Assembly (NCBI GenBank): GCA_036852015.1
Contig: JAANDG010000328.1
Coordinates: 62,001 to 126,000 of the forward strand
DNA length: 64,000 bases
Reading direction: 5' to 3'
From: Pelodera strongyloides
Lineage: Eukaryota; Nematoda; Chromadorea; Rhabditida; Rhabditidae
Under the pieces are notes generated by a model that was not told the DNA's origin, made no database searches, and saw only the letters and a program-made list of their open reading frames with translations. The position numbers and the translations under genes were made by a program. This document shows, one piece after another, positions 12,501 to 23,945 of the stretch (positions within the stretch are counted from its first letter, which is position 1; each line of letters begins with the position of its first letter).

Positions 12501-15500
12501 GATGGACAATTATCAGCTGAAATATTCCAACTCAGTTATAAGGCTACAGGCAATGAGAGAACTAATACCTAATGTATGACACTTTTTGCGGTTAACTTCC
12601 CAACAGTCTTCGCATAAAGATGGCCTTTCTCTTGCTTATTCTGCTTAGGCTTAGGCTTAGGCCATATTAGAAGCCTAAGCCTTATTAGAAATAGCCAACG
12701 ATCCACTGAAAACAAATTATTATTATCCGCCATTGACGCTAAACATCAATTAGAAGAATTACACCGCATTACCACATCCTTGATATTTTGCATGAAAATA
12801 TGCTTCAAAAACAATTTTCAATAGGATAAATTAGGTATTTTATTGTGCAAAAAGTCATTTCATTACAAAAGGAAATAGTTGCGTAGACGAAAACATAAAC
12901 GCGAATTTTATGTGAAAAACGTTAGCGAGCATGTTTCCAAAAACTATGCGCAAACAGCGTGGCATGGGAAATGCACAATTAACAATAAAAATTATTATTA
13001 AAATAACTCGTTAACAATTATAATAATATGTTGGTAATAGGGTGCAACTGGTTTCCCTATTTCTAGGCGCGTTGTAGCCAGTTATTGGTCACCGTGATTT
13101 CTCGTAGAGTGGTGCGCGGCTTCCATATAGCATTCAAAGTTTGCGCGGCCATTTTCGCGCCGTAAACTGAGCCGTTCCGCTGTGCTTTGGACTTATCTCA
13201 GTGTACTATATTTCGATCACTCTCGGGAAACTCATGATATATCATTTGGTTGTCGTCATCTTGGTTTTCATCCGAGTATTTTAGTTCTAGAATTTTATTC
13301 TCATTCTCATCATTTTAGTGTAGATAATCTCTATTAAATACGCCATTGACGACACTCGTAAGTCTAAGAACTCCACGCGCCGTAGAGTTCTTAGATTTTT
13401 CAGAATTCAGAAAATCACCCACTTTTTGGTGTTCAGTTGTTCAAAATTTTACCGCGGACGCTGCTATTGAGGGTCCGCAGTGTAATTTTACCGCGGACCC
13501 TCAATAATCATGTTGTGCAAACCGCCACAAGGGTGTGCGGTGTGCGCACGCAGCGCTTTCCGCCGAGCTATGCTAACCATATGAAAAACAAAACTGTGAC
13601 ATGAGCATCATCACCGTTATCTATTTATTTATTCATTGTACCAATCGCCTTAGGTCTTTACATACATAAAGTGATTTTAAAGTAACTCGGTCTCTCTAAA
13701 AGCTTGAAGGCTTATATAAAGTCCTTTAATATGATTAAACGTGAAAACCCTAAAGCACAAAGACGATATGTTCATATCATTGTTTGTATATGGACATAAA
13801 AGATTAGGAGATAACATTATTAAAGTACGGATTTATTAATAAGAGAATTTTCATAAAAAGTGGGAGAAACTCCAGATTATGACTCCACCGTAATCATAAT
13901 CCAAATAAGAAGATAAACGGAAATGTTAATCCCCCGAGGTGAATGTCTAAGAGAAAATAATCCCAAATGATTACATTATAGGGATTTGATGATGGATTTT
14001 AAATCTCAAACACTGTCATTCAGCTTTATGCTAATTGATTTATACGCTAAAGTGAAGTAACGGCCTGTTTTTGAAAAGTATCTCGATTTCTGCGTTCCTA
14101 TGCATAGAGAACATTATAATGAAAAATCGATACTTAGCATAACACATAGGAATGGCGTTATTTGAGATGCGTTTCAAAAACTGGCCGTTTTTTTATCTTT
14201 AAAGGGACAGGCCCATCAAAGTAAACCTATATTTACGATACGTCCATAGTGACTATCAAGCATTTTTATTACAATATATACAAACTAAATTTCACATTTA
14301 TTTGCCATTGAAAACTTTTTTTCCGATGCGCTCAGCTCAAATGTGTACCGTAAAGCCGCAAATATCCTTGTTGTCAATGCAAATTTATCGTGAAATTATA
14401 ATGCGATTAAAATTTGCATATATAGCTTTGAAATCTGCAGTTTTATGGTATACATATGCGTTGAGCGCATTGGAAAAAAGTTGTCTAGGGCGAATAATGG
14501 TGAAATTTAGTTTGTATATATTGTAATAAAAATGCAGGATAGTCCTTATGAACGTATCGTAAATATATGTTTATTTTGATGGGCCTGTCCCTTTAAAGCG
14601 AAATGCTAGCCTCTTTGGAAAATTTGCATATGATAAGCAAATCCTATGTATCCTATGCTAATTTTGTACGATTGTCGTGGATGATCGTACAAAATTAGCA
14701 TAGGATACATAGGATTTGCTTATCATATGCAAATTTTCCAAAGGGGCTAGCATTTCGCTTTAACTTTGAGTGACACCGATAATCTAAAATTAGATGCATG
14801 CGACAGCTAGATGAGGTTTATGTTTATGAGGTGCCGGCCCGTCTTAAGATCTGTGCGCTAGGTTAGTACCGCGCAAAGAGCAGAGTGCTAAGACGTCGCC
14901 GCTCACACTTCAAGTGATATAAGTAATATGCAAATCAATCGGGTAGTCGCCCACGCGCGCGTAGTCGCCCACGCGCGCGCTGCACTAAAAGTGAGATATT
15001 GATTTCCGAGAAATTTGGAGGAACTATAATTTAAAATTTGATCTAAAAAAGTTGACCTGTGCACTTAATAGTATCGGGTTACTTGATGCGCGGTCCTATA
15101 GCTCATAAGTTCTGAAAAGAAGGAAATTATGGACCCCATTTCCAATTTTTATGATGTCATTAAAATGTTCGAAATTGAGGGGAAGTGAGCGAAGTTTAAA
15201 GCTGAATTACACGTGGGTGGTGAAGTTTATATTTGGGGTGTATTGGAACACAGCGTCTTGGGATTTATCACTGTTCATTCTCTTGAAAGTTTGAACAAAA
15301 GACGTGTAAATGTCTATATTACATTGAACACTAATTAACGGAGCTTATTGTGTCTAAATGTTTTTGGTCCTAATGTTTTAAGTCTTATTGCTCTGTTATG
15401 TACTGATTCTTAGAACAATTGACAATAGAAAGGATTAGGGATTGTTTACTTGGTGTTGAATAGATAAAAAATACAGAAATGATCTGAACATTGTTTAGAA

Positions 15501-16350
15501 TTTCTGAACAAATTGCCCACTCTACACAGTGGCACTTTTTGTTAATTCTCGTTCCCAGAGTGAAAAATATTTTCCTTATTTTGGATAATAAATAAAATGA
15601 TTAAAAATCTAACAATAAGTAATAGGGAATGTTGTGGAATTTTGCCGTATTGGTTCCCCCTCACGCAAAATTTGTACTTATGATTGTGAATCATAATTAT
15701 ATTATTATTTACTATGAATAATCATGATTATGAATGTTGCGGAATTGTGCCCTAGGTAGTAATTGTTATGTTTGGTACGGAGTTACCCTTACGATTTGCT
15801 ACCCATTATGTTAGCGAAGATGGTCAGAGGGAGTGTTTGCAGCTCCAGGAGCTCTACCAATCTGAGATCTGACGGTTGATCGTGAAAAATCTTTAAAGCG
15901 AAATACCGGCTGGTTTTTGAAACTCATCGAATACACCTGGATTCTTATGCAGCTGATGCAAATGTACATAAATCAGAATAAAAAATCGAGCTAAAATCAA
16001 GCAAATTCGAGCAATACGTAAGAATTTTGTTGTCCACGATACGTTTCAAAATCCGGCCCTTCTTTCGCTTTAAATTCCCGTTTGAACTTCGAAAGAATCC
16101 GATTCAGGTCCCAGACCCAGAAAACTTCCATTATCGTGCAACGACAATCCTCGTTCGCAAAATCCAAGCAAATTGTCGAGGATTTTTGAAGCGATTTCCG
16201 TCGGCCGGGCCATTTTTCCTGGCGGAAATGGGCCGTCGAAACGAGCCAAAAATTTTTGAAATTGAGATTTCCGGGGGAGATCTATCCTCCCTCTATCTAT
16301 ATTTCTATGTCTCTCTCTCTGTCCCTCTATCTTGCCTACTCTCTCATATA

Positions 16351-16387
<37 letters not shown>

Positions 16388-19300
16388 CAGAATAATTCGA
16401 AGATAACGAGAAGTCAGAATGACATAAAAGTCCACATATTACGTACATAGAATAAATGAAATAACGAAATATTTAATCGGGGCTCAACACGGTGCCATAT
16501 TATGTAATACGGAGACGCGGCCGGGGATTTATATTGGACACGGGGTGATGATTGCAAAATTATCTTTCATGTATGTAAATAAGTATTGTACTAAATAAGT
16601 AAGCTGGTTGGATACGCGGCTTGCGCAAGTAATCAATGCAGAGTTAGTATCAAACCTAAAAACAGCAAAACTCACAGCAAGATTTCTGCGCCATTTGCGC
16701 AGTCGCCGCGCACAACATGTGGCGTACCCATGTTTGTGGTGCGGCACAGTGGCGGAGCTTCTTTGTGATCAGCACAGACTTCCCAGCGTTCAGTAAGTTG
16801 CATTTGGTGGATTTTTTTATTTTATTCACATTTTTGTCTTGATTTTTTGATATACACGTACACCCCTGTCCAAGATTTAAAAATTCAAATGGGTCCAAAA
16901 TATTTCCTTCTCCTCTTTTTATGGATCACACTTGCCTTTTTGCGTGTTTCTATGTATTTTCTTATTTGGTAAAAATCAGGAATTTTTATGCCTTTTATTA
17001 GGGTGATCGGGTATCTAGGCCAAACTACATACAACATGTCTGCAACTAGACCTAGGAACTCCATGTAAAGTAAAAAATTCCAAAGCTTAGAGCATGAGAG
17101 AGAAAATTAAGAAAATGTACACACTTGATAAGGAGGCGGCATATCTTTGGCGCTGAATGTGCGTGCGTTTGGCTATCATAAGTGTGCCACTTTATCTTCA
17201 ACTATTGGACAAAATTGACGTTGATTGCAGGGTGATTTGTGAGATTTTCAAATTTGATACTTATAAACATCTGACAAAGGATAAACCTTTACACACGTCA
17301 GGTCAGGAGCTATATTAGGATTATGAAAAGAATACATGTATGTTATAATACCTAAATATAAGATTTGCCATGAAAATCACCAAAGAAGCCCTAACAATGT
17401 AATCATTTTATATGCTACCTGTTACGTTGATGTATCAAAAAAGGAGAATTTGTATATTAAACAAAGTCCAAAAATGGAATATCCATACAATTTTTATGGC
17501 CTAAAACATTAATCAAGCTTCATGTTACGGAAATAAATGCCCAAATTTAGATGTTAAAACAAACAAAAGTGAATATTAGTGAAATAATGAATGTTGTGGA
17601 TAAAATAAGGGTATTGAATAGCCAGAATTTAAAAATAGAACTTCCTCCTATCCAGGAAGGAGGAAGCATTTATATATCTAATATAGTATGGAATACATCT
17701 GCAGCATATGAAAATTGCAGAAGACATCAAATATAATTGCTTTTATGATCAGTATTTTTTCACTCAGCGTGCAACATAAAACGTTTGAAAGTCGCCGCGC
17801 AACAAACGGAATATATGCCCAGACCACAGAAAACCCATTTGGTAACCCGTCACTGTCCATTTGCTGACCATGTGGTGACCAGAAGACGGTATTCGCGAAA
17901 AATTGGACACAACGGTCAGCAAGGGGACACCAAATGGTTTGGCCCAAAGACGGGGTTCTTAAGTCCTATGGTGCCCGGAAAGTGTGGGATTTTAGTTCGC
18001 GCACTTGTGGCACAGTAGACGCGCCATCTCCGAAGATTGAATACTAAGCCGCTTCCTATAATTTTCGCGTTTTGAAGTAGAAATCGCGCTTATTCGTAAA
18101 AATTTTCCTCTTCAAGTGGCATTTATTTACACTATACTATGGAAATGCAATTATCCGGCGGTGGTTACATAAACCACGTAACCTACCGCTTTAAAAAACA
18201 ATCACATACTTGAACAGGAAGAAATGTTCTTCTGCTATGTATGTGTCCAATGCCTTGCTCTTCCACGATTTCTAATTTCCTATAGGAAAGGGGCAATTAA
18301 TCTCAGAAAGGAAATTTAGAGCACTGGTATGTCCAGAATTTGACAATATATATGTGGCTTGGAATGTAATTGCTCAACAATGTGTGGCATAATGTGCACA
18401 GAGCGGAGATTGCTTCTTATTATGTAAAGAGGCGAAGAAATTTATTGTATTACATCATTACGTGGAATAATAATTAGCACAGTTAGCACTGGTTCGTAAG
18501 GGACAATCTGGTTTGTGGAACATATATATGTCACGTAACTGATTTATGCAATTATAATTATGTATGATAATTAGCTCATAATCAATTAAAGTTAGAGTGT
18601 AGCATATGCAGTATGTTATATCACTGCCTAGGCAAAAAAGCCAAACAGGATGTTTCACAGCTTGTAGAAATTGAACTACAACTACATATACATAGTGGGT
18701 TCCTATCTAGCTGGAAGATTTTATTCAAAACCTCTTCCCGCTCAAAAAAAAAACACATTAAAGCATATATAATCCGGGTTTTGTCACCTACTTTGGACAA
18801 CTGATTCCCAGCACATGTAGTAAGCAAGCTAACCGTTTGCATGCGTACAATGCATCGGAATACAACGTCCGGCATGCGCTGCAAAACCGGAGGTTAAAAC
18901 TCTTTAATCGTAGCATGTTGTTACAAAATATAATGGCGTTCACAAGTATCCCAAAAATTCGGTGTGATTCTGTCAATACAAATAATATTCTCCTGTGGTT
19001 CCAAAATACTATAAATTTTCATCATACTTGGAGAAGTATAAATTCTGCTTTAGGAGAAGAAAACTGTGTTGGTCAACGGTCGGGCTTGTAGCTTCTCGAA
19101 TGATATGTTTCAATAGCAATAGCTTCCCAACATATAGTCCAATACCCGTATTTCAAGAGTTTTAATGTGACATTTGTTTTATATAGCGGACAAGCTTCGG
19201 CTCAGTAACCATAGCTTCAGTACGAATGAAGTAGTTTATGAATGGAAGGAAAAGCTATTGGTTCTTCTGCTTTATTTACAACATTTTTAGATACTAAATC

Positions 19301-20952
19301 CATCAGTTGAGCAATAAAAAGTCAATGCATATCTCATAATATATGCTTCTTCGAGACTCACAGTTCCTTCCAAGCGGCATAACAGACGGCTTGTGAAAAG
19401 TCGACGTTCAAAGGTCTAGAAAATCGCTCACACTATTTGCATACATTACACGTGAATGCAGGTATTAAATACACCAAAATGCATTCTGCTTTAAAGATTC
19501 ACGCCCATGCTAATGGATTCACCAGATCCCCCCGCACTTATTGTTAGTTTTGTCAGTTTTCCAGAGCAATTTGATAGGCGTTAGCATGACACTTGCAAAG
19601 ACATTATATACGGATAGCATAAATATCCGCAGTGCTTACCAGAGTTGTACATATAACTTGGTAAGGCTGCAAAACGGAAGCAAAAAACACCACATAAACT
19701 AGGCATAAATTGAATATTGCAAAGCTTGGTCTAAAATTGTTGGTCTAAAATTACTACATAATTCCGGTGCGTATTTCTATAAGTGGGCGCTGAAGCAAGA
19801 TCAAATTGCAGTTTTTGGAAATTGACCTTCTATATCAGAATAGTCTCAAATGCGCACATTAATGTGAAATAGGAGATGGCTCTTTGAAAATACACAATAA
19901 GCAGAAGTGAATCGCGCAGACTGAGAATACGTTTTTATATCGCACTAGCTTAGTCTAGTTAGGATATCAATTCATGAGCGTCGACTTCAAACCACGTGTC
20001 ATACCCCTTTAAAACATAATTGCACGAGAGGGCAAGTTGTATAGCTAGCCACGAGTAACGGAAAATTCTTTGAAGCACGCGGCGATTTTCTGGCGCGCTC
20101 AAACTGAGATTTGTATGATGAAATGATTCGCAGCGCATGCCTTGCCCCACGAGAGATGCGAATTGATTAATTATCTTACAAGAAGATGGCGTCGATTGGG
20201 AGAAGGCGACTGGCGTTTTCATATTTCTCTGCTTCGAATGTCGCAATTTCGTCCAAACTTCAAGCCAGACTCTCGCCGCGCGACATGTACGCGCCAGATG
20301 CTCGCCGCGCACCGCGCACAAGCAACCGCACGCCAAGTATCGACGCGCGGACAGTTATGGGAATATAGTAACAATTCTATAGTAATAATTCGATAAGTTC
20401 AATGTCTATATTTCCTGTTGAATATTTTTTGCACAATACCGTACCTAGAAAGTTGCCGGTGGCAAATTCTTCGGCAAGCCCAAATAAATCGAACAGCAGA
20501 TTGTGAAATATGTAAACTTTTAAAACATCTCATCAAAACTGAGGCTGTGTATGCTTTGTAGGATTTCCACATTCGTTTTTGCAAAATGTCCAAGTGCCCC
20601 ATTAAATTTTCAATGTATCTTCCACGTTATTTAGTGGATCTCGTTGGAAGAACAGTCAATATTCCCTGGGACGCTTTTCCGATGATAAGTAGACATTGAA
20701 ACATGCAGCTTTTTCAACTTTCCAGCAGAGCAGTATAAACATGATAGTCTGAAAGTTGACGACTTGATCTTAATTCAAGGATTAGCAAAAATTATGAATA
20801 TTAGTGAGTAAGAAGGAGATCATGAAAGAAAGACAGCAAAGAGAGAGAGAGAGAGAGAGAGGTATAAACTTACGTAGATGCGGGTAACCATGTTTTGGCA
20901 TAGAGCCGTTGTCTGTAACAAAGTGGAAGACTAAAAAAACTATCAGTTTCAT
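6565..20952 (-). CDS. flp-6: FLP-6-type FMRFamide-like neuropeptide precursor (KSAYMRF-amide)
   Basis: Seen: minus-strand exons 8245-8362, 7856-7963, 7452-7529 and a 13-base terminal exon 6565-6577. They encode five KSAYMRFG units bounded by KR or R, and the last ends in RFGR plus TAG. Spacers are acidic (for example SDPEVPDESMAEME). A phase-matched exon at 20874-20952 starts MKLIVFLVFHFV, a good signal peptide, with an acceptor two bases before the ATG; joining it gives 131 residues. Known: FLP-6 precursors of nematodes carry repeated KSAYMRFG-KR peptides, which are cleaved at basic residues and amidated on Gly, then secreted from neurons. Odd: introns 2, 3 and 4 all interrupt the Arg codon of KSAYMR in phase 2, units 3 and 4 are adjacent with no acidic spacer, and unit 1 is followed by GRS rather than GKR. 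The four peptide exons are near certain; the link to the distant signal exon over a 12.5 kb intron is inferred from phase and content. Confidence 0.88.
6596..6981. mobile_element. MITE with AAGCG termini in the last flp-6 intron
   Basis: Begins AAGCGAAATACCACCCGG and ends CCGCTAATTCGCTT, flanked by TA on both sides. It is ~386 bp, longer than the usual ~175 bp copies of this family in the window. It lies 18 bases from the 13-base terminal exon of flp-6. Confidence 0.65.
7657..7741. repeat. GC-rich foldback with GGCCGG arms
   Basis: The arms CTTGGCCGGTGCGCGGC and GCGCACTGGCCAGAGTTTC flank a centre with CCCGAAATCGGTGGGCCGCC. Related copies lie at ~37968-38082 and ~53836-53935. Confidence 0.55.
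8386..8460. mobile_element. Half MITE (AAGCG, CCGGTTTTTGAA type) in flp-6 intron 1
   Basis: Carries the left terminus AAGCGTTATAACAGCCGG, starting ~24 bases upstream of the flp-6 exon at 8245-8362. No matching right terminus was found. Confidence 0.5.
8461..9761. other. flp-6 intron 1, proximal part
   Basis: No supported exon. A plus-strand ORF at 9302-9544 has protein-like composition (KLTARSLLK, then GVGNKPNEEPNK) and could be an upstream exon of the gene at 9762-10728, but I found no convincing acceptor for it. Confidence 0.4.
9762..10728 (+). CDS. Candidate small gene nested in flp-6 intron 1, opposite strand
   Basis: Exons 9762-9953, 10024-10061, 10240-10297, 10463-10542 and 10659-10728 join with matching phases into 145 residues ending in TGA at 10726. 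Donors are good (AAAGTAAGC, TTGGTATGTG, CCCGTAAGTA) and acceptors are TTGCCAG, TTCTAG, TTTCCAG and ACTGTAG. The product is hydrophilic and Ser/Lys/Asn-rich in the middle, with no signal peptide, and ends in a weakly hydrophobic tail. I do not recognise a family. The first exon could start further upstream. Phase agreement over four junctions argues for a gene, but the exons are short and chance agreement is possible. Confidence 0.42.
11001..11168. mobile_element. Complete MITE, AAGCGACATA ... TACCGCTT
   Basis: Left terminus AAGCGACATATGTATAAGCC with TTTGAAACGTACG; right terminus CGTTTTAAAACCGGC then TTACCGCTT, followed by TA. About 168 bp. Same family as 26889-27056, 30779-30937, 53242-53410 and 58406-58577. 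Confidence 0.7.
11733..11846. repeat. GC-rich foldback GTGAAACTCCGCGTCATCG
   Basis: The left arm GTGAAACTCCGCGTCATC and right arm GATGACGCGGAGTTTCG are inverted copies around a ~40-base centre. A second family member lies at 48008-48155. Confidence 0.65.
11850..14049. other. flp-6 intron 1, middle: no gene seen
   Basis: Purine-rich GA stretch (~12005-12090), a 14-base G run near 12353, one TTAGGC tract (12639-12668), a small inverted repeat around AAGAACTC/GAGTTCTTAG (~13348-13395) and a GGTCCGC/GCGGACC inverted repeat (~13450-13505). No exon with credible splice sites was found. Confidence 0.5.
12639..12668. repeat. Interstitial telomeric repeat (TTAGGC)3
   Basis: Three in-register TTAGGC units, with a degenerate inverted CCTAAGCC just after. 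TTAGGC is the nematode telomere unit. Confidence 0.75.
14050..14199. mobile_element. MITE of the AAGCG superfamily (diverged)
   Basis: Begins AAGTGAAGTAACGGCC and ends TGCGTTTCAAAAACTGGCC then ATCTT; flanked by TA. The first of three abutting elements. Confidence 0.65.
14202..14593. mobile_element. Long foldback MITE, AAGGGACAGGCCC termini
   Basis: About 392 bp. The left arm AAGGGACAGGCCCATCAAA is mirrored by TTTGATGGGCCTGTCCCTT, and the inverted similarity continues ~100 bases inward (for example TACAATATATACAAACTAAA and TTTAGTTTGTATATATTGTA). Flanked by TA on both sides. Confidence 0.8.
14596..14760. mobile_element. Near-perfect foldback MITE, AAGCGAAATGCTAGCC termini
   Basis: 165 bp; arms of ~77 bases match almost exactly around a centre TGTCGTGG. 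TA flanks. A close copy lies at 35170-35329 inside SLC6. As RNA it would form one long hairpin. Confidence 0.85.
14763..15895. other. flp-6 intron 1: no gene seen
   Basis: A 20-base direct duplication, GTAGTCGCCCACGCGCGC, sits at ~14943-14980. Otherwise AT-rich with no supported exon. Confidence 0.5.
15896..16070. mobile_element. Complete MITE, AAGCGAAATACCGGC type
   Basis: 175 bp; left terminus AAGCGAAATACCGGCTGG with TTTTTGAAACTCATCG, right terminus CGATACGTTTCAAAATCC then CTTTCGCTT; TA flanks. Internal AAAAATCGAGCTAAA is shared with copies at 31556, 37092, 39902 and 44011. Confidence 0.8.
16306..16384. repeat. CT microsatellite
   Basis: A CTCTCT run, uninterrupted for ~28 bases in its last part. 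It accounts for the two opposite long ORFs that overlap it. Confidence 0.9.
16435..20873. other. flp-6 intron 1, distal part: no gene supported
   Basis: ORFs at 16608-16796 and 17551-17736 have protein-like composition, but their exon borders cannot be fixed. A segment with CCATTTGGT and GGTGACC (~17835-17945) resembles ~7065-7130. A segment at ~18945-19030 (AAGTATCCCAAAAATTC) recurs at ~33515-33660 in SLC6. MITE fragments lie at ~18160-18195, 19374-19497 and ~19985-20015. The GA microsatellite at 20841-20862 lies just past the flp-6 signal exon. Confidence 0.45.
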
Positions 20953-21873
20953 CTCTGTTTCCGTAATTATATTTGCAACAGTAATTACTTTCCACTTAGC
21001 GGACTCGTATGTCATAAGGATTGGGCATGGTACTGCCCACCACTGGGCAACGGGAACCAACTAAAAAGAAAGAAGTAGAATATTTCAAAACTTGCTTGAC
21101 AAGGTCGATGTTTTATAAAGAACGGTGAACATTGAATGTTTTCCGAAATAAAGGAAGAAAACGAAATCTGCATTTAGTCTTCATTAAAAGTAATTGATGG
21201 ATAATTCGATTTGCAATTAGCTGAGGCGTGGCGCGAGCTCACTCACAATAAGTACAGCAGTTCGTAGCCCTAAGCCTAGCCTAAGCCCTCAGCCTAAGCC
21301 TGAGCCTTAGCCCTACCTAAGCCTGAGCCTCACAATCAATACAACTGTTAGTAGATAATTAGGTATATGAGCAACGTCGAAGACGCAGCCGTATGTTTAC
21401 ATTCTATACTAAGTTCTATACATTCTATACATATACATTCTATACTAAGTCTTAATGATAATAGTCGAGAAAAAAAGTAGTTTCACTGTTTATGTAAAAT
21501 ACAAGATTTTCGGTGCTGAGTATTTCATCACTTTTACATAGGGCTTGTCGAATATTCTTTTGAATTTAGAGTCCGCTCATCCGTGAGTTCGTAGATTTGA
21601 GTTCTATTTCTATGTATAAAGCTAGCACTTTAGCTGATGATTCCGCCACCCACGTACCCGTAAGGCCGCAGAGGGCCTAAGTCCAAGCCTAAGCCTAAGC
21701 CTAACCGTGGTCTAAGAGCGGCCGCGACGATATAGAATTCTGCATATCGCGCGTGTCAATGTTACTATAAATGTTTAGAATAAAAACGAGGGCTATGTGT
21801 GTAAGTTCAACAAGATAAAGTAGAATACTACCTGAAACACATTGATTTATTTTTAGTTATTTATTAAATAACA
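20953..21873. other. Upstream of flp-6: no gene, telomere-like patches
   Basis: Minus-strand sequence just upstream of the flp-6 ATG is open in frame up to ~21059 (VPVAQWWAVPCPILM) and could be 5' UTR or an extra exon. Degenerate CCTAAGCC/AGCCTGAGCC arrays lie at ~21270-21330 and ~21676-21706. Confidence 0.45.
21270..21706. repeat. Degenerate interstitial telomeric repeats
   Basis: Two clusters of CCTAAG and variants (21270-21330 and 21676-21706); the second has CCTAAGCCTAAGCCTAA. Same unit as TTAGGC read on the other strand. Confidence 0.65.
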
Positions 21874-22135
21874 GAGGGGGGCGTGGCGCAGTGGCTAGCG
21901 CCTTGCTCCAGGCCACCGGTCGTTGGTTCGATCCCGGCCCGGAACCCCTCCACCTCACCAAAGATGTAAAAAATTGGTAGCTGGGTAAAACCGGCGGAGA
22001 TAAATCGGCTTCCCGAGAAAATTGGCCTCCGGGAAGTTTAAAGGCCAGTTCGTTCGGCTTCAGAAATGAACCGGACCCCGGTGCACCGTTTCTGCGGATT
22101 CGGTTGATATAACCCGGTACTCTTTATCTTTATCT
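21874..22135 (+). mobile_element. tRNA-derived SINE, full length, with target duplication
   Basis: Pol III A-box-like TGGCGCAGTGGCTAGCGCC and B-box GGTTCGATCCC, a ~170-base body (TGGGTAAAACCGGCGGAG and following) and a 3' tail of TCTTTA repeats. A 13-base duplication TTATTAAATAACA flanks it at 21861-21873 and 22136-22148. Body sequence recurs inverted at 45260-45345; the tRNA-like head recurs at ~24957-25029. Confidence 0.88.
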
Positions 22136-22148
22136 TTATTAAATAACA

Positions 22149-23945
22149 CCACAGGTTGTGCATCACATGAAATGATGAAAAGAAAGTGGTATATAACTCG
22201 TCATGTTGTCTTTGATTAGCAGACAGGTAATTTAATAATAAACCAATGGAAATCAAGCACAATGTATGGGTAGTGGCGTCAGGCATTACAAGTTTTGCAA
22301 ATATTTGCCAGCAAAAAAAAAAGAAGTAAAAAAGCACACATCATAAGTTGCGCTTGTTTCTAGTCCTAGATTACACGCCTAACTGACCCCAAACAATATA
22401 GTCCAATATTCTGGACATCCTTGTTTGCACTCAATTTCAAGGACAATAAAAAGCATAAGCCCTAAGCCTAAGCTGCCTAAGCAAGCCTAAGACAATGGAA
22501 AGTTGTTTATGATTCTATCAAACATTGTCCTAAGCAACACACAATAAAATCTAACGTTTGTTTTGCGATATTGTGTGATTGTGATCGTTATGAAAATAAA
22601 AATATTGCTTAGTGACACATGAACGGTAAAAGAAATGAGTAAAAAAAGAAAATGTAACTAAAAAAGTTGGAAGTGAATCATTAATTCTTTCCTAGTTCCC
22701 CCAACTGGCAAAATCCGGCTGATGCATGCACGCGACATACACATTTTTTGTGTGGGAAAAACAGTTAAAAGAGGGGTCCTTTGCGATTAAACCTCATAAA
22801 CGGGTTAAATATTCATCTTTCAATTAGTACACATTCTAATGAGAATTTTTGAAGAATTTTTGATTTTTGTGCTAGATATTTACAAGCCTTAGGTAAAAAC
22901 ATTTTCAAATTTCTCAAAGTATATGACTAGGATTAAGGTACTGTAGCAGTAGCAATACTGTAGCAATTAAATATATTGTTCTTCTCACAAGATAGGAAAA
23001 AAATAAGTTCATGGAATCAACTGCGTGGGCCACACATTAGATGCCGTCAGAAATGCATGATACTTGTCAAATTCACTATTAAAAGGCACCAGAGAAAGGT
23101 GGTTGTCAGTTGTCAGTGGAGAGTGTGACAATTGAGCTCTTGGTGACACACACGGCTTATAACCTACATCACTAATAAGGAAAGAGGGGAGAGGCGAACT
23201 GCACGATCAAGAAAATAATCTTTGACAAATTATATTGGCCAAAGATAATTCTTGTCTATAAGTAAAATAATAATAGAGGAAAATTAACAATGTCATGCCA
23301 AATATTAACTTTTTTATTCCATGAAGTGTACATAATCACGTAGAAACAAAATGAAGAGATAAACACTCACAGTACAGTGCATTCCTTCAAACAAACCGAT
23401 TTAATTTTGAGGCAAACACCGTTTTTTCCTTGTAGATAAAATGGGCTGCAAATCATAAACCTCATTTAGCTATTCATTTTCAGAAGCGTATCCAACAATC
23501 AGCTTTCCCATAGTAGCTTTGCATAGAATAACTTTTCTCGTAAAACTTATAAAATGCAATTGAAATCTTTATATTACTCCTAAATGTTTCCTATTTGAAT
23601 ATTGTACTAAACTCACGAGAAACTGGTTTGTATTTTTTTTTTGCACAGTCGGTCTTCTTTAGGCTTGAGCTAGCTGGGATACCTTATACTTTATGGTCTG
23701 CGGTTCCAGCAACTCTTAGGTTCACCACTTATGCTTAGCGTTTAGCTACCGAACAGGAATACAAAAGCCGATAACAATGCTCACAATTAGAGATATAGGT
23801 TTAATAAGGACAATCGGCCTAACTTAGGTTTATCCACGCTAGCATAATAATAAATGTTCATTAAGAGTCGTAGTAAAGTTCTTGACTTTTCTTCTTGGAC
23901 CCTACGAAAAGCATATTTACTTTCTTTATTTATCATCTCTTTTAG
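22149..23945. other. Region between SINE and SLC6 start: no gene seen
   Basis: AT-rich with a CCTAAGCC cluster at ~22455-22490. No supported exon on either strand. The promoter of SLC6 should lie in its right part, but no specific element could be picked. Confidence 0.45.

Noticed and set aside
16027..16435. Opposing 120-codon ORFs
   Set aside because: They consist of a MITE end plus a CT microsatellite.
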